DNA of 64,000 nucleotides. Origin: Achromobacter spanius. Its GTDB lineage: Bacteria > Pseudomonadota > Gammaproteobacteria > Burkholderiales > Burkholderiaceae_B. The stretch lies in assembly GCF_002812705.1 (NCBI RefSeq), contig NZ_CP025030.1, forward strand, positions 1,550,001 through 1,614,000, written 5' to 3'. The notes beneath the pieces were generated by a model. That model made no database searches. It saw only the letters and a list, made by a program, of their open reading frames with translations, and had not been told where the DNA came from. Positions 16,888 to 25,835 of the stretch are shown here, in pieces (positions within the stretch are counted from its first letter, which is position 1; each line of letters opens with the position of its first letter). Position numbers and translations under genes: made by a program.

Positions 16888-18057
16888 TCAGTTTCCGTGC
16901 GTAATATCGAAAAAACGCTTCCGGATGTCGGGCAGCGATTGTTTGAGTTGAGCCACAATCGCCGCCGCAGCATTGCCGGAGCCATACAGCGACTCGGTGG
17001 TGCGCAAGGTTTCCTGGAAGTCTGGTGATAACGCTTGTCGGATGGCGGCGACGATATCGCCCCGGCTTTCGGGCACGTCAATCACGGAGGCCGCCTTAAG
17101 GCGGCCATTTTGCCGATCACCGATGTTTACCGTCGGCCTGCGCAGGGCGGGGGCTTCGGTCAATCCGCTTGAGGAATTGCCAAGTACCAGATCCGCCTGC
17201 CGCATCAGGTTCAAGTAGCGTTTTTGTCCCAGGGACACGAATGCCTTGGCGCGTTCAGCGTGCCTGGCAACGAAGTCGTCGATGCACTGGATCAAGGCGC
17301 GGCCACCGGTATCAGCATTCGGATAAGTGAAGATCAGCGTGGCCTGGGGAAATTCCTCCAGTGCCCCCAGCAGTTCCTGCATGGGACCCACGGGGGATTT
17401 GCCGGACAGCGTCACCGGATGGTAGGTAATGAGGAATAACGGCGACCTCAGGGGGAACTCGAGCGATTCGGCCAGCTCTGGAGGCGACATCCACGTCTGC
17501 TGCGACAAATAGTCCAGCCCAGGCGCCCCCACATTGAAGACGCGTTCGGGTGCTTCACCGAGCTGTACCACACGTTTGCGATACGGTTCGGCAGCCACGA
17601 AATGCCATTGCGCCATTTTGGTGATCGCATGCCGAATCGCCTCGTCGAAGGCGCCTTCGGAGATTTCCCCGCCATGTATATGGGCCAGCGGAATCCGTGC
17701 CAACAGAGCGGCCTGCGCTGCGGCCAAGATCTCGAAACGGTCTCCAAGTACGAGCACGATGTCCGGCACCAACCGCTCGTACGCATCGGCAAAGCCAATT
17801 ACGCCAAGGCCGAGCGATTTCGTGACCGCGACTTCCGTATCGGCCGAGATCAGCATGTCGACTCTCGCATCCACGGTGAAACCGTCCGCTTCGATTTGCC
17901 GGACGGTTTGCCCGAATTCGGGCGACAGGTGCATGCCGGTGGCGATGATCTGCAATGCCAGGGCGGGATCAGCGTCAATCGCCCGCAGGGTGCTGCTGAG
18001 CAGACCGTACTCGGCCCGCGAGCCGGTGACAACGCAGACCGTGCGTGCGTGCGTCAT
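16888..18057 (-). CDS. legG: UDP/GDP-sugar 2-epimerase, hydrolysing (NeuC/LegG)
   Basis: A 389-residue GT-B-fold epimerase that releases a 2-epimerised hexosamine from its nucleotide. NeuC-type motifs are VVTGSRAEYGLL, VLVLGDRFE, HIHGGEISEGAFDEAIRHAITKMA and a C-terminal LVLGNSSSGLTEAP. With LegB and LegC upstream, its substrate is probably the nucleotide-linked 2,4-diacetamido-trideoxy sugar. The ATG at 18057 overlaps the LegC stop (ATGA). A 138-bp extension of the frame upstream lies inside legC and is ignored. Confidence 0.88.
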   Translation of the reverse strand: MTHARTVCVVTGSRAEYGLLSSTLRAIDADPALALQIIATGMHLSPEFGQTVRQIEADGFTVDARVDMLISADTEVAVTKSLGLGVIGFADAYERLVPDIVLVLGDRFEILAAAQAALLARIPLAHIHGGEISEGAFDEAIRHAITKMAQWHFVAAEPYRKRVVQLGEAPERVFNVGAPGLDYLSQQTWMSPPELAESLEFPLRSPLFLITYHPVTLSGKSPVGPMQELLGALEEFPQATLIFTYPNADTGGRALIQCIDDFVARHAERAKAFVSLGQKRYLNLMRQADLVLGNSSSGLTEAPALRRPTVNIGDRQNGRLKAASVIDVPESRGDIVAAIRQALSPDFQETLRTTESLYGSGNAAAAIVAQLKQSLPDIRKRFFDITHGN

Positions 18058-19241
18058 GCGCGCTTTCCGGAGAGCTTGGGGCTGCTGGGAATATTGATCA
18101 GGCTGGCTTCGAGCGCCAGCGCAACCGGCAGTTCGGCACGTGGGCATTCGGTGTACATGGGCAGCTTGTGCAGAAGCGTCCAGGCGGGGCGGCACTGGAA
18201 ACCGGCTTCATTCGAAACGTCCAGCAAGCGATTGCGGGCTTCGATATCCGGCGTTCTCAAGCGCACTACGTTCAGCCAGTAATTACTGTGGCAATCCGCC
18301 TGCTCGGAGACGAATGCGATGTCAGGTGTGGTTTCGAAGCTTTGACGATAGTTGTCAGCCAGGACACGCTTGCGTTGCAGGAATTCGGGCAGCAATTCCA
18401 GTTGGGCGCAGCCCAACGCGGCGTTCAAGTTGGGGAGGCGGTAATTGTAGGCGACCTCGTCATGGAAGAATTCCCAGCGATGCGGACGTTTGGCGGTCGT
18501 GGTCAGGTACTTGGCGCGCCGTGCCAGTTCGGAATCATTGGTAATGATGGCGCCGCCGCCGCCCGTGGTGATCACCTTGTTGCCATTGAAGCTCAGGATG
18601 CCCAGGTCGCCAAAGGTGCCCGTATGACGGCCCTTGTAGGTCGTCCCGAGCGATTCGGCCGCGTCTTCCACGATGGGCACGCCGAAGCGGCGTGCCACGG
18701 CCATCAGCCGGTCCAGATCGACGGCGAAGCCGAAAGCGTGCATCGGCACAATCGCTGCGATGCGGCGGCCCGTCAGCCGATTGAGCAGGCCGCCGGGTGT
18801 GCGTTCGCCGATGCGTTCAAAATGCTCCTCCAGTAGCTCGGGATCAAGCCCGAGACTGTCCATGTTGCTGTCGACGAAATGCGGGACGGCCTGGCAGTGC
18901 GAGACCGAATTGGCGGTGCCGACGAAAGACAGCGCCGGGATGATCACTTCGTCGCCTGGTTTGACGCCAGCCAGGTTCAGGGCGATTTGCAGCGCGGCCG
19001 TGCCGTTGACAATGGCTACGGCGTGCTTGGCGCCTGTGACCTCCGCCAAGCGGCGTTCGAATTCATCAACGTATTTGCCGACCGAAGACACCCAGCCGGT
19101 ATCGATGCACTCTTTGACGTACGACCACTCATTGCCGCGGAATTCGGGCTCGTGCAACGCGACAAGGGATTCGGGCTTGCCGAGAACCTGGTGCAGGCCG
19201 GCAAGCAGTTGCTGTTCAAGCGAATAGTGTTTTTCGGACAT
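18054..19241 (-). CDS. legC: LegC-like PLP-dependent 4-aminotransferase
   Basis: A 395-residue DegT/DnrJ/EryC1 aminotransferase. It has GTAALQIAL, VEDAAESLGTTYKGR with the cofactor aspartate, and FGDLGILSFNGNKVITTGGGGA with the internal-aldimine lysine. It should aminate C4 of the 4-keto sugar from the LegB-like dehydratase. The N-terminal extension ahead of the fold (MSEKHYSLEQQLLAGLHQVL) is typical of LegC. It starts 10 bp after the dehydratase stop and overlaps the epimerase gene. Confidence 0.88.
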   Translation of the reverse strand: MSEKHYSLEQQLLAGLHQVLGKPESLVALHEPEFRGNEWSYVKECIDTGWVSSVGKYVDEFERRLAEVTGAKHAVAIVNGTAALQIALNLAGVKPGDEVIIPALSFVGTANSVSHCQAVPHFVDSNMDSLGLDPELLEEHFERIGERTPGGLLNRLTGRRIAAIVPMHAFGFAVDLDRLMAVARRFGVPIVEDAAESLGTTYKGRHTGTFGDLGILSFNGNKVITTGGGGAIITNDSELARRAKYLTTTAKRPHRWEFFHDEVAYNYRLPNLNAALGCAQLELLPEFLQRKRVLADNYRQSFETTPDIAFVSEQADCHSNYWLNVVRLRTPDIEARNRLLDVSNEAGFQCRPAWTLLHKLPMYTECPRAELPVALALEASLINIPSSPKLSGKRA

Positions 19242-19251
19242 GGCGTGCTGC

Positions 19252-20247
19252 TTAGATGTTGTAGCGGTCAGCTTTGTATGCAGCCAGGTTGGCCGGGTTT
19301 CGGAACCATTCGGCGGTTTCTTCCAGGCCGCGCTTGAAGCCGTCGCGGCCGCCATAGGATGGCTCCCAGCCGAACGTGTCCTTGGCTTTCTGGTTGGCGG
19401 CCCAGAGTCGCTCCACCTCGGAGTTCTCGGGGCGCAGGCGCGCTTCGTCGGTGATGATCTCGATTTCCTTGCCCATGACTTCGGCGATCAGCTTCGCGGT
19501 ATCACCGATGGAGATTTCGAAATTGCTGCCGAAGTTGACAACCTCGCCCAGCCCGCCGGTGCCTTCCAGCGCGGCGATGAAGCCGGAAACCGTATCCTTC
19601 ACAAAGTTGAAATCCCGGGTCGGCGATACCGCGCCAAGTTTGATCTGGCGTTGCCCGTTGGCAATCTGGGTAATGATCGTCGGGATGACGGCGCGGGCAG
19701 ACTGGCGCGGACCGTAGGTGTTGAACGGCCGGGCGATCACGACCGGAAGGTCGAACGAGGCATGGAAGGAGTAGGCCAGTTGGTCCGCGCCGATCTTCGA
19801 GGCCGAATAGGGTGACTGACCTTGCAGAGGATGCTCTTCGGTAATAGGAACGAAACGTGCCGTGCCATACACTTCGCTGGTCGAAGTGTGGATAACCCGC
19901 TTGATACCCAGTTCGCGCGCGGCCTGCAGCACGTTCAGCGTGCCCTTGACGTTGGTATCGACGTAGGTGTCCGGCGAGTGGTACGAAAACGGAATGGCGA
20001 TCAGGGCCGCCAGGTGCAACACGGCATCACAGCCTTGCATCGCTGCCTTCACGCCGTGAGGGTCGCGGATATCGCCCGAAAAAACGTCGAGCTTTTCGCG
20101 AATATGTTTCGGACTCTGATCCAACCAACCCCAGGAATTGAATGAGTTATATAGCGTGAAAGCACGGACGTCGTAGCCCTGAGCGATGAGGGTTTCAGTA
20201 AGGTGAGAGCCGATAAAACCGTCTGCGCCCGTGACGAGTACTTTCAA
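19252..20247 (-). CDS. legB: LegB-like NDP-GlcNAc 4,6-dehydratase
   Basis: A 331-residue extended SDR, first gene of the long minus-strand operon. The cofactor motif is VTGADGFIGSHL and the catalytic set is TSTSEVYGTA with YSASKIGADQL; LYNSFNSWGWLDQSP after the first strand is characteristic of LegB. It removes water across C4-C6 of UDP- or GDP-GlcNAc. A PtmE-like enzyme in the same operon favours GDP-GlcNAc. The only intergenic space large enough for the main promoter is the 352 bp upstream (20248-20599). Confidence 0.88.
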   Translation of the reverse strand: MKVLVTGADGFIGSHLTETLIAQGYDVRAFTLYNSFNSWGWLDQSPKHIREKLDVFSGDIRDPHGVKAAMQGCDAVLHLAALIAIPFSYHSPDTYVDTNVKGTLNVLQAARELGIKRVIHTSTSEVYGTARFVPITEEHPLQGQSPYSASKIGADQLAYSFHASFDLPVVIARPFNTYGPRQSARAVIPTIITQIANGQRQIKLGAVSPTRDFNFVKDTVSGFIAALEGTGGLGEVVNFGSNFEISIGDTAKLIAEVMGKEIEIITDEARLRPENSEVERLWAANQKAKDTFGWEPSYGGRDGFKRGLEETAEWFRNPANLAAYKADRYNI

Positions 20248-20291
20248 GATAACTCCCTGATGTCTTTATTCAGACTAAGAAATAATTAACG

Positions 20292-20321
20292 GGATTCCGC
20301 AAGTTGAACCAACCGGAATCC
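20292..20321. repeat. 8-bp inverted repeat upstream of legB
   Basis: Arms GGATTCCG (20292-20299) and CGGAATCC (20314-20321) are perfect inverted copies separated by 14 bases, about 45 bp upstream of legB. It could be an operator or an mRNA leader hairpin. No T-tract follows. Confidence 0.45.
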
Positions 20322-20343
20322 GAACAATGGTTTCTCGATTCAC

Positions 20344-20374
20344 GCATCGTTAATAATTCTCATTAATGCGATGC
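20344..20374. repeat. AT-rich dyad with GCATCG/CGATGC ends upstream of legB
   Basis: GCATCG (20344-20349) and CGATGC (20369-20374) flank an AT-rich centre with TTAAT/ATTAA, giving an interrupted palindrome about 100 bp from the legB start. The position suits a regulator-binding site. No regulator gene is adjacent. Confidence 0.4.
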
Positions 20375-20599
20375 AGCTTCCCGAGAAATCAATAGCAATA
20401 CACTATTTGCGAAAAATTCCCATAGCGTAAGACTTCGGACGCAGTTAAGCGATACGAAATCTCTACCAATTTTCAATGGCGTTAGTTTACCGGCTTTGCC
20501 TTCGGCGGGCACGGAGGAAGGTGCTGAGTTCTGTTGCCAGTAGAGTCAAAACATCGCTTGACAAGCAATTTGGCAATACCTGGATGCGGTCGAAGACCT

Positions 20600-22474
20600 T
20601 TAGTGTTGCGCCGGTGAATACTCTTTGACGATTTGGCGCAAAAGCGGAAGCACCGCGGCGTGGTCGCTCGCCTCCAGAGCGGCGTCGAGGGCGGTCAGTT
20701 GCGCCATGAGTTCGGCATGGGCAAAACAGGACTCGGTGGCCCTCATGATGCGAGGATGGGGTGTTTCCTGAACATTGTCCCCAATAAGCAATTCTTCGTA
20801 GAGCTTTTCGCCCGGACGCAGGCCCGTGATGCGGATTTCGATGTCTCCGTCGGGTTGTTCCGGACTCTTTACAGTGAGGCCATAGAGACGGATCATCCGC
20901 TCCGCCAGTTCCTGGATGCGTACGGGAGCACCCATATCCAACACCATGACCGTGCCCGACGCCCCCATGGCGCCCGCTTGCAGCACCAATTGGGCCGCTT
21001 CCGGAATAGTCATGAAATAACGGGTGATGTCGGGATGGGTGAGGGTGATGGGACCGCCAGCCAGGATCTGCTTGCGGAACAGGGGCACCACGCTGCCCGA
21101 GCTGCCCAGCACATTGCCGAACCGGACCATTGAAAACCGCGTCGCGTCCTGGATCTGCGCCTGGGCTTGCAGGACCAGTTCGGCCATGCGTTTCGAGGCA
21201 CCCATGACATTGGTCGGCCGGACGGCCTTGTCGGTGGAAATCAGCACGAAATCCTTCACCCCTGCTTCAATCGCCGCCTGGGTAAGCATCAGTGTGCCGA
21301 ACGTGTTGGTGCGCAATCCTTCGACGATATTAGTTTCGACGATGGGAACATGTTTGTATGCGGCGGCATGGTAAATGGTTTCGACCGAATGGCACCGCAT
21401 TAAGTCAAGGCAGTATGCCCTGTCACGTACTGATCCCAGTGTTGCGATTATTTCGCATTCATCTTCTTTGACCAGACGCGAAATATCCTGCTCGATGTTA
21501 TATAGCGCGGCTTCGGAAACTTCGAAAAGAATCAGTTTGCGGGGCTGCAGCGCGACGATCTGGCGGCACAGTTCCGAACCGATGGAACCGCCTGCTCCGG
21601 TGACCATGACCACACGGCCGGTGACGCATCGTCCCAGCAATTGCTCGATCGGCGCCACGGGGTCGCGGCCAAGCAGATCTTCCACCTGGACGTCGCGCAG
21701 GCGCACGCCATTGGATGGTTCGATCAGTTCCTTCATGGTGGGGACGAGGCGGATGCGCAGATGGTAGGCTTCGGCCATCTCGACAATTGAGCGGATCCGG
21801 GGCCGCGAGGCCGATGGCATCGCGATCAGCAACTGCCTGACGTTGTGCTTGGTGATGAGGCGGCCCAATTGCGATGGCGCGTGTACTCGCAGGCCGGCCA
21901 CCATCATGCGATGTTTTTTGGGGTTGTCGTCCAGCATTGCGACCGGATAGTAATGCGGGCCTGCGCGCAATGTGACCGCCAGTTGCGATCCCGCGCCACC
22001 AGCGCCGTAAATCAGCACGGGCTCGCGTTCCGCGCTGACCCGGGCGTCATTCGGAAAAAGTGCTCGGCGCGCGGCATAACGAGTGGACAGCAAGCCGGCC
22101 AGGGCTAGCGAGGCGTAGATGACGAGTACGCCGCGCGACAGGCCTGTGGAAATATGCAGGAAGGTGTTTGCCGCCGTGACCACCATCACCGATACGAGTA
22201 CGCCGCCGACAATGGACAGAATCACGCGCTCGCTCATGTAGCGCAGGATGTAGTAGTAGACGCTCAGCGCCGCCATTGCCACGATGCCGCCGACACACGC
22301 GACGACCGACAGCAGCAGATATTGCGGCGTGAGGAAGAACAATTCGAAGCGCAACAACAGCGCCAGGTGGAACGCGGCCAACAGGATGGCGGCGTCAACC
22401 GCCACGGACAGCAATTGTTTCGCCGGCCGTGGCAGGTTCACGAAGATCCGCCTGAACGCGTAGGGAAGCACCAT
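20600..22474 (-). CDS. wlbL: membrane-bound UDP-GlcNAc 4,6-dehydratase (WbpM/WlbL family)
   Basis: A 624-residue inner-membrane enzyme. Four hydrophobic helices lie in residues 20-150, followed by a CoA-binding-like Rossmann region (VLIYGAGGAGSQLAVTL). The dehydratase domain starts near 300 with VTGAGGSIGSELCRQ and contains LISTDKAVRPTNVMGASKRMAELV, with Met in the place of the usual SDR Tyr as in WbpM/PglF. It makes the 4-keto-6-deoxy sugar that WlbF aminates. It is the last gene of the wlb operon, 60 bp after the Wzy-like gene. Confidence 0.9.
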   Translation of the reverse strand: MVLPYAFRRIFVNLPRPAKQLLSVAVDAAILLAAFHLALLLRFELFFLTPQYLLLSVVACVGGIVAMAALSVYYYILRYMSERVILSIVGGVLVSVMVVTAANTFLHISTGLSRGVLVIYASLALAGLLSTRYAARRALFPNDARVSAEREPVLIYGAGGAGSQLAVTLRAGPHYYPVAMLDDNPKKHRMMVAGLRVHAPSQLGRLITKHNVRQLLIAMPSASRPRIRSIVEMAEAYHLRIRLVPTMKELIEPSNGVRLRDVQVEDLLGRDPVAPIEQLLGRCVTGRVVMVTGAGGSIGSELCRQIVALQPRKLILFEVSEAALYNIEQDISRLVKEDECEIIATLGSVRDRAYCLDLMRCHSVETIYHAAAYKHVPIVETNIVEGLRTNTFGTLMLTQAAIEAGVKDFVLISTDKAVRPTNVMGASKRMAELVLQAQAQIQDATRFSMVRFGNVLGSSGSVVPLFRKQILAGGPITLTHPDITRYFMTIPEAAQLVLQAGAMGASGTVMVLDMGAPVRIQELAERMIRLYGLTVKSPEQPDGDIEIRITGLRPGEKLYEELLIGDNVQETPHPRIMRATESCFAHAELMAQLTALDAALEASDHAAVLPLLRQIVKEYSPAQH

Positions 22475-22534
22475 GGTATGCAGTGTTGCTGAAAAGAGGT
22501 CTCGGTTCGGCCTATGGCGATTACGCGCGCTTGT

Positions 22535-24013
22535 TCAAGCCACCGAACGTTTGGGCAGAGTGGCGAGCACTACGCCCAGAAGGAACCAGAAGGGCTGGAA
22601 ATATACCAGTGAACTCGGCGCGATGCCGGCCACGCACACCACGATCAGCGCCAGGCGACCGTAGCGGTCGGCACGCCATAACAGCCAGCCGATGAAGATG
22701 ATCCATGGCAGGCCGAAGAAAAAGAACATTTCCAGCCAGAAGAAATGGGGCGATGCCCACGCGTGGTTATCGAGTGGCCAGGTTACATTCAGTTGCCCCA
22801 CGCCCAGGCCGGTTAACCATTGCCACCAGGGCATGTGTCGCGCCGTCTCATACATCTCATACAGGATCTTGCTGCGGATGGCGGACGACACATCACCGCC
22901 ATGCGCTACGACATCCGTTAACGTGGACGGCGCCGCGGGCGGCAGCGGAAGGGCGGTCGTCGGTGCATCCGCTACCGTCGCGCCCGCGGTGGGCGGGGTC
23001 GGCGCGGCAGGAGCGAGGGGCGCGGTGGCAGTCGCGGCGGGCCCGGAGCCAACGGCGGCTGGCCCGGCGGGCGCGCTCGGCACTGCAGCCGTGGCGGCCG
23101 TGTCCGGCGTCGGCGGCGCGTGGGGCACCGGTGGCGGCCAATGGGCCGAGCCGGCCCCAGGGGGCGGGCGCACGCATTGTGCGGCGATCATGCCCAAGGG
23201 AACCGCATCCGCCGTCACGGTGGCGCATTGATGGATGGGCTGTTCCTGGACCAGGGAGGGCAGCGCCCCGATATAGAAGCTGCCGCCGTGCAGCGCCATG
23301 CCAGCCGCGCTGGCCACTACCCAGGCGAGCGCGAAGCGCAGCCGAGGCATGCTGTTCTTCAGCCCCATCAGCAAGTAGCCCAGTCCCAGAATGCCCAGTG
23401 CCAGCACATCGGCGCGTCGATTCAGGCCGAGCGAGTAGACCCAGGCCGCCGCAAACAGGAACCAGGGCAGGCGGCGCCGGCTCAACAGCCAGATCACACA
23501 GGCAAATACCAGCGCCGTCGCCATGTCGTTGATGTTGTACCAGACGCCACCGGTAATGGGCAGGCTATCGCGGAACAGCGTGGCGTTGGTCCAGGTGTCG
23601 AAAATCGGGAAGAGCGCGGTCACGAACCAGTAGATCGTGAGCGGCACAAACCAGCGTTCGAAAGGGATGCCACGCCGTACCATGGTCTCTCCCAGCACCA
23701 TATAGAGTGCGCCGATGGCGAAGAAGACAGCGTAATTGACATAGCGGGCCGAATCGATCATCCAGAGGGATGACGCCAGGATCAAGCTGCCTCCCACGGC
23801 AACCAGCATGCGCGAGCGGGTCTGCGCCAGGGTGCGCCTCCAGTCGGGACTGAGCGCGAACAGCACCACGATCAGCCCGACTCCCCAGTGGAATGGGCGC
23901 AGCGGCTCGGCCAGGTAGATGGACGAGCCGGCGAAGCCCAGCAGGAAGGCAAATGTGGCGATGGCGGCCGGATGCCGGAAAACGCGCATGTGCTCAGTGT
24001 CAGGCGAAGCCAT
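22535..24013 (-). CDS. Wzy/WaaL-like polysaccharide polymerase or ligase with a Pro/Ala-rich loop
   Basis: A 492-residue multi-spanning protein with about ten hydrophobic helices. The late region HMPWWQWLTGLGVGQ ... NHAWASPHFFWLEMFFFFGLP matches the Wzy/O-antigen ligase pattern (G-x-G, then H-N and a helix), so it may polymerise or ligate the wlb glycan. Residues 281-366 form a Pro/Ala/Thr-rich low-complexity stretch (about 22916-23173) at the place of the large periplasmic loop. Start codons at 24013 and 23989 are both possible; the first overlaps the flippase gene by 14 bases. It occupies the position of Bordetella wlbI-K. Confidence 0.7.
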   Translation of the reverse strand: MASPDTEHMRVFRHPAAIATFAFLLGFAGSSIYLAEPLRPFHWGVGLIVVLFALSPDWRRTLAQTRSRMLVAVGGSLILASSLWMIDSARYVNYAVFFAIGALYMVLGETMVRRGIPFERWFVPLTIYWFVTALFPIFDTWTNATLFRDSLPITGGVWYNINDMATALVFACVIWLLSRRRLPWFLFAAAWVYSLGLNRRADVLALGILGLGYLLMGLKNSMPRLRFALAWVVASAAGMALHGGSFYIGALPSLVQEQPIHQCATVTADAVPLGMIAAQCVRPPPGAGSAHWPPPVPHAPPTPDTAATAAVPSAPAGPAAVGSGPAATATAPLAPAAPTPPTAGATVADAPTTALPLPPAAPSTLTDVVAHGGDVSSAIRSKILYEMYETARHMPWWQWLTGLGVGQLNVTWPLDNHAWASPHFFWLEMFFFFGLPWIIFIGWLLWRADRYGRLALIVVCVAGIAPSSLVYFQPFWFLLGVVLATLPKRSVA

Positions 24014-24701
24014 AGCTGATTCCCAGGAAAAGCACCGGGGCTATCAGCCCGATTGCGATCAGCCGGCCCGTCAGCATCGCCTGGACGGCGTGGTAAACAT
24101 CCGCGGTGGCATGGTCGTCGACAATGCGCGCCACCCGTGGTTCCAGGATGAAGGTCAGCAGCACCGTGGCGGCGCCATTGATGATGCCGGACAGTTGTGA
24201 AATGGTGCTCCGGTAATCGTGGAACACCAGCGCGAAAAAGTACGAAAGCAGCACGCCCAGGCTGTAGCAAAGGAACACCGCGGCGGCGAGCACAACGATC
24301 TTGCGCAGTTTCAGGTGTGAAGGGACGTCCAGGTGCGCGCGGATCTGCGCGGCGCTCAGGAGAGGCTGGCCGGCGCGGCGCAGCACGAAATTGGCGAGCA
24401 GGCGAATCCATGCATAACGCATGGAACGCGCCGCCAAGGACAGCAGGGAGGCGCAGATCAGCGCGCCCAGGCACATCTTGATGTATAGCGATATGGGCAC
24501 CTGACGGTCCACCATGAACCCCAGCAGGGGCAGGAGTGCCAGATAAAAGAAGCGGGTAACGGTGGTGGTCGCGTTCTGGATGGCATAGCCCGTCACGGGT
24601 TTGCCGGCCACTCGCCCAGCCACGCGGGCGTAGTAACTGAGATATTCCAGCAGATGGATGATGGCGTAGCTGGCAATGACCAGATAAGGGAGGAAAGTCA
24701 T
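24000..24701 (-). CDS. Amj/DUF2837-like lipid-linked glycan flippase
   Basis: A 233-residue membrane protein with about six helices. It begins YAIIHLLEYLSYYARVAGRVAGKPV and has LLTFILEPRVARIVDDHAT followed by RLIAIGLIAPVLF. This resembles the Amj family (DUF2837), described in Bacillus as an alternative lipid II flippase. No Wzx-type flippase is present in the wlb operon, so the likely role is translocating its undecaprenyl-linked oligosaccharide. The ATG at 24701 overlaps the wlbH stop (ATGA). The family call rests on remembered motifs and is moderate. Confidence 0.6.
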   Translation of the reverse strand: MTFLPYLVIASYAIIHLLEYLSYYARVAGRVAGKPVTGYAIQNATTTVTRFFYLALLPLLGFMVDRQVPISLYIKMCLGALICASLLSLAARSMRYAWIRLLANFVLRRAGQPLLSAAQIRAHLDVPSHLKLRKIVVLAAAVFLCYSLGVLLSYFFALVFHDYRSTISQLSGIINGAATVLLTFILEPRVARIVDDHATADVYHAVQAMLTGRLIAIGLIAPVLFLGISYGFA

Positions 24702-25813
24702 GGCGTGCCTGCTTGGGTGTCGCGGTATTGCCGCAACGTGTTTTGATAGGCGCCGAGCATGCTGTCGAGACTGGCTCGCCAAGAATAGTGCATCTGGACA
24801 TGCGCGCGCCCGGCCTCGCCCAACCGCCGACGTAGCTCGGGATCCGCCACCAGTTGCCGCAGCCGCGCCGCGGCGGCAGTGGCATCCAGCCGGGGTACGA
24901 CATACCCGGTCACGCCGTCGACCACGATCTCGGCCGGGCCATCCGCATCCGAGACCAGCACCGGGATGCTACAGGCGCATGCCTCGAGAATCGCCACGCC
25001 AAAGCTGTCCATCCGGCTCAGTGCCACGTAGACGTCCAGCTCCCGCAGGGCGGCTGGGACTTCGCTGTGGGGGATATGGCCGAGGAAATGGGTGCGATCG
25101 GCGATGCCGAGCTCGGTGGCCATGGCCTGCAATGCCTGCGCCTGGGAGCCAGAACCGTAGATCTTGAGTGTCAGCCGGTCGGCGGTCGCGCAAGCCTCGG
25201 CTGCCAGAGTTGAGACAAGACGAGAGAACGCCTGAAGCAGGATGTCGATGCCGTACGTGGTTTCCAGCCCCTTCACCGTACCGATGACGATGGGGCGGGT
25301 GTCGTCGGTTTTGGTCGTTGCCGGCGCTGGCGAGAAGCGTTCGGTATCGATCCCGAACGGGGTGATATGGACGGGGCGGTCGGTGAATTGACGCACCTGT
25401 CGGGCCATTGCCTGTCCGGTGACTGCTACCGCGGTGGCCCGGTCCAGGTTGCCGCGCAACACACGGCGATGCAGGCCGCTCTTGTACGGGAAGGCGTAGA
25501 TATCGCTGCCCCATGCGGACAGCAGCGAGGGCGTGAAACCGGCCAGGCGCGCAAGCGTGCCGTATCCGGTGGCATAGTGGGTATTCAGCAGGTCCGGGCC
25601 AATCTTGCGCAGCGCGCGACGCAACGCTGGGGTTGCCAGCAGGTAGCCCTGTGGCGAGCCCCAGGGCAGCCGGTGCAGCGACACGCGCGGGTCGTAGGCA
25701 TCATCCTGGCTTGTGAGCGACAGGACGTGCGTGTCCACGCCTCGGTCCGCCAGACCGTTGGCCCATCGAATCGTGTGGATGCTGTGCGCGGGTCCCAGGA
25801 GCGCGATTTTCAT
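24698..25813 (-). CDS. wlbH: family 4 glycosyltransferase (WlbH-like)
   Basis: A 371-residue GT-B enzyme. The first strand is KIALLGPAHSIHTIRWANGL. The C-terminal donor half has ITPFGIDTERFSP, IGTVKGLETTYGIDILLQAF and RMDSFGVAILEACACSIPVLVSDADGPAEIV, the E-x7-E signature of GT4. In order it corresponds to WlbH of Bordetella, which adds a sugar of the LPS trisaccharide. The start at 25813, 22 bp after wlbG, begins with the GT fold; a 90-codon longer frame overlaps wlbG and is rejected. Confidence 0.85.
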   Translation of the reverse strand: MKIALLGPAHSIHTIRWANGLADRGVDTHVLSLTSQDDAYDPRVSLHRLPWGSPQGYLLATPALRRALRKIGPDLLNTHYATGYGTLARLAGFTPSLLSAWGSDIYAFPYKSGLHRRVLRGNLDRATAVAVTGQAMARQVRQFTDRPVHITPFGIDTERFSPAPATTKTDDTRPIVIGTVKGLETTYGIDILLQAFSRLVSTLAAEACATADRLTLKIYGSGSQAQALQAMATELGIADRTHFLGHIPHSEVPAALRELDVYVALSRMDSFGVAILEACACSIPVLVSDADGPAEIVVDGVTGYVVPRLDATAAAARLRQLVADPELRRRLGEAGRAHVQMHYSWRASLDSMLGAYQNTLRQYRDTQAGTP

Positions 25814-25835
25814 GTAGCGATGCTCGCGGTTAGGC

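Larger units (their letters stand above)
20248..20599. promoter_or_regulatory. AT-rich non-coding region, probable promoter of the legB operon
   Basis: These 352 bp contain no supported gene and are clearly richer in A/T than the flanks, especially 20280-20480. They separate two minus-strand operons, so the region should hold the legB promoter. I found no JUMPstart/ops element (GGCGGTAGC) on either strand and no confident -35/-10 pair. Two dyads inside are listed separately. Confidence 0.5.

Noticed and set aside
20248..20599. JUMPstart/ops element for RfaH upstream of the polysaccharide operon
   Set aside because: No GGCGGTAGC-type sequence on either strand.
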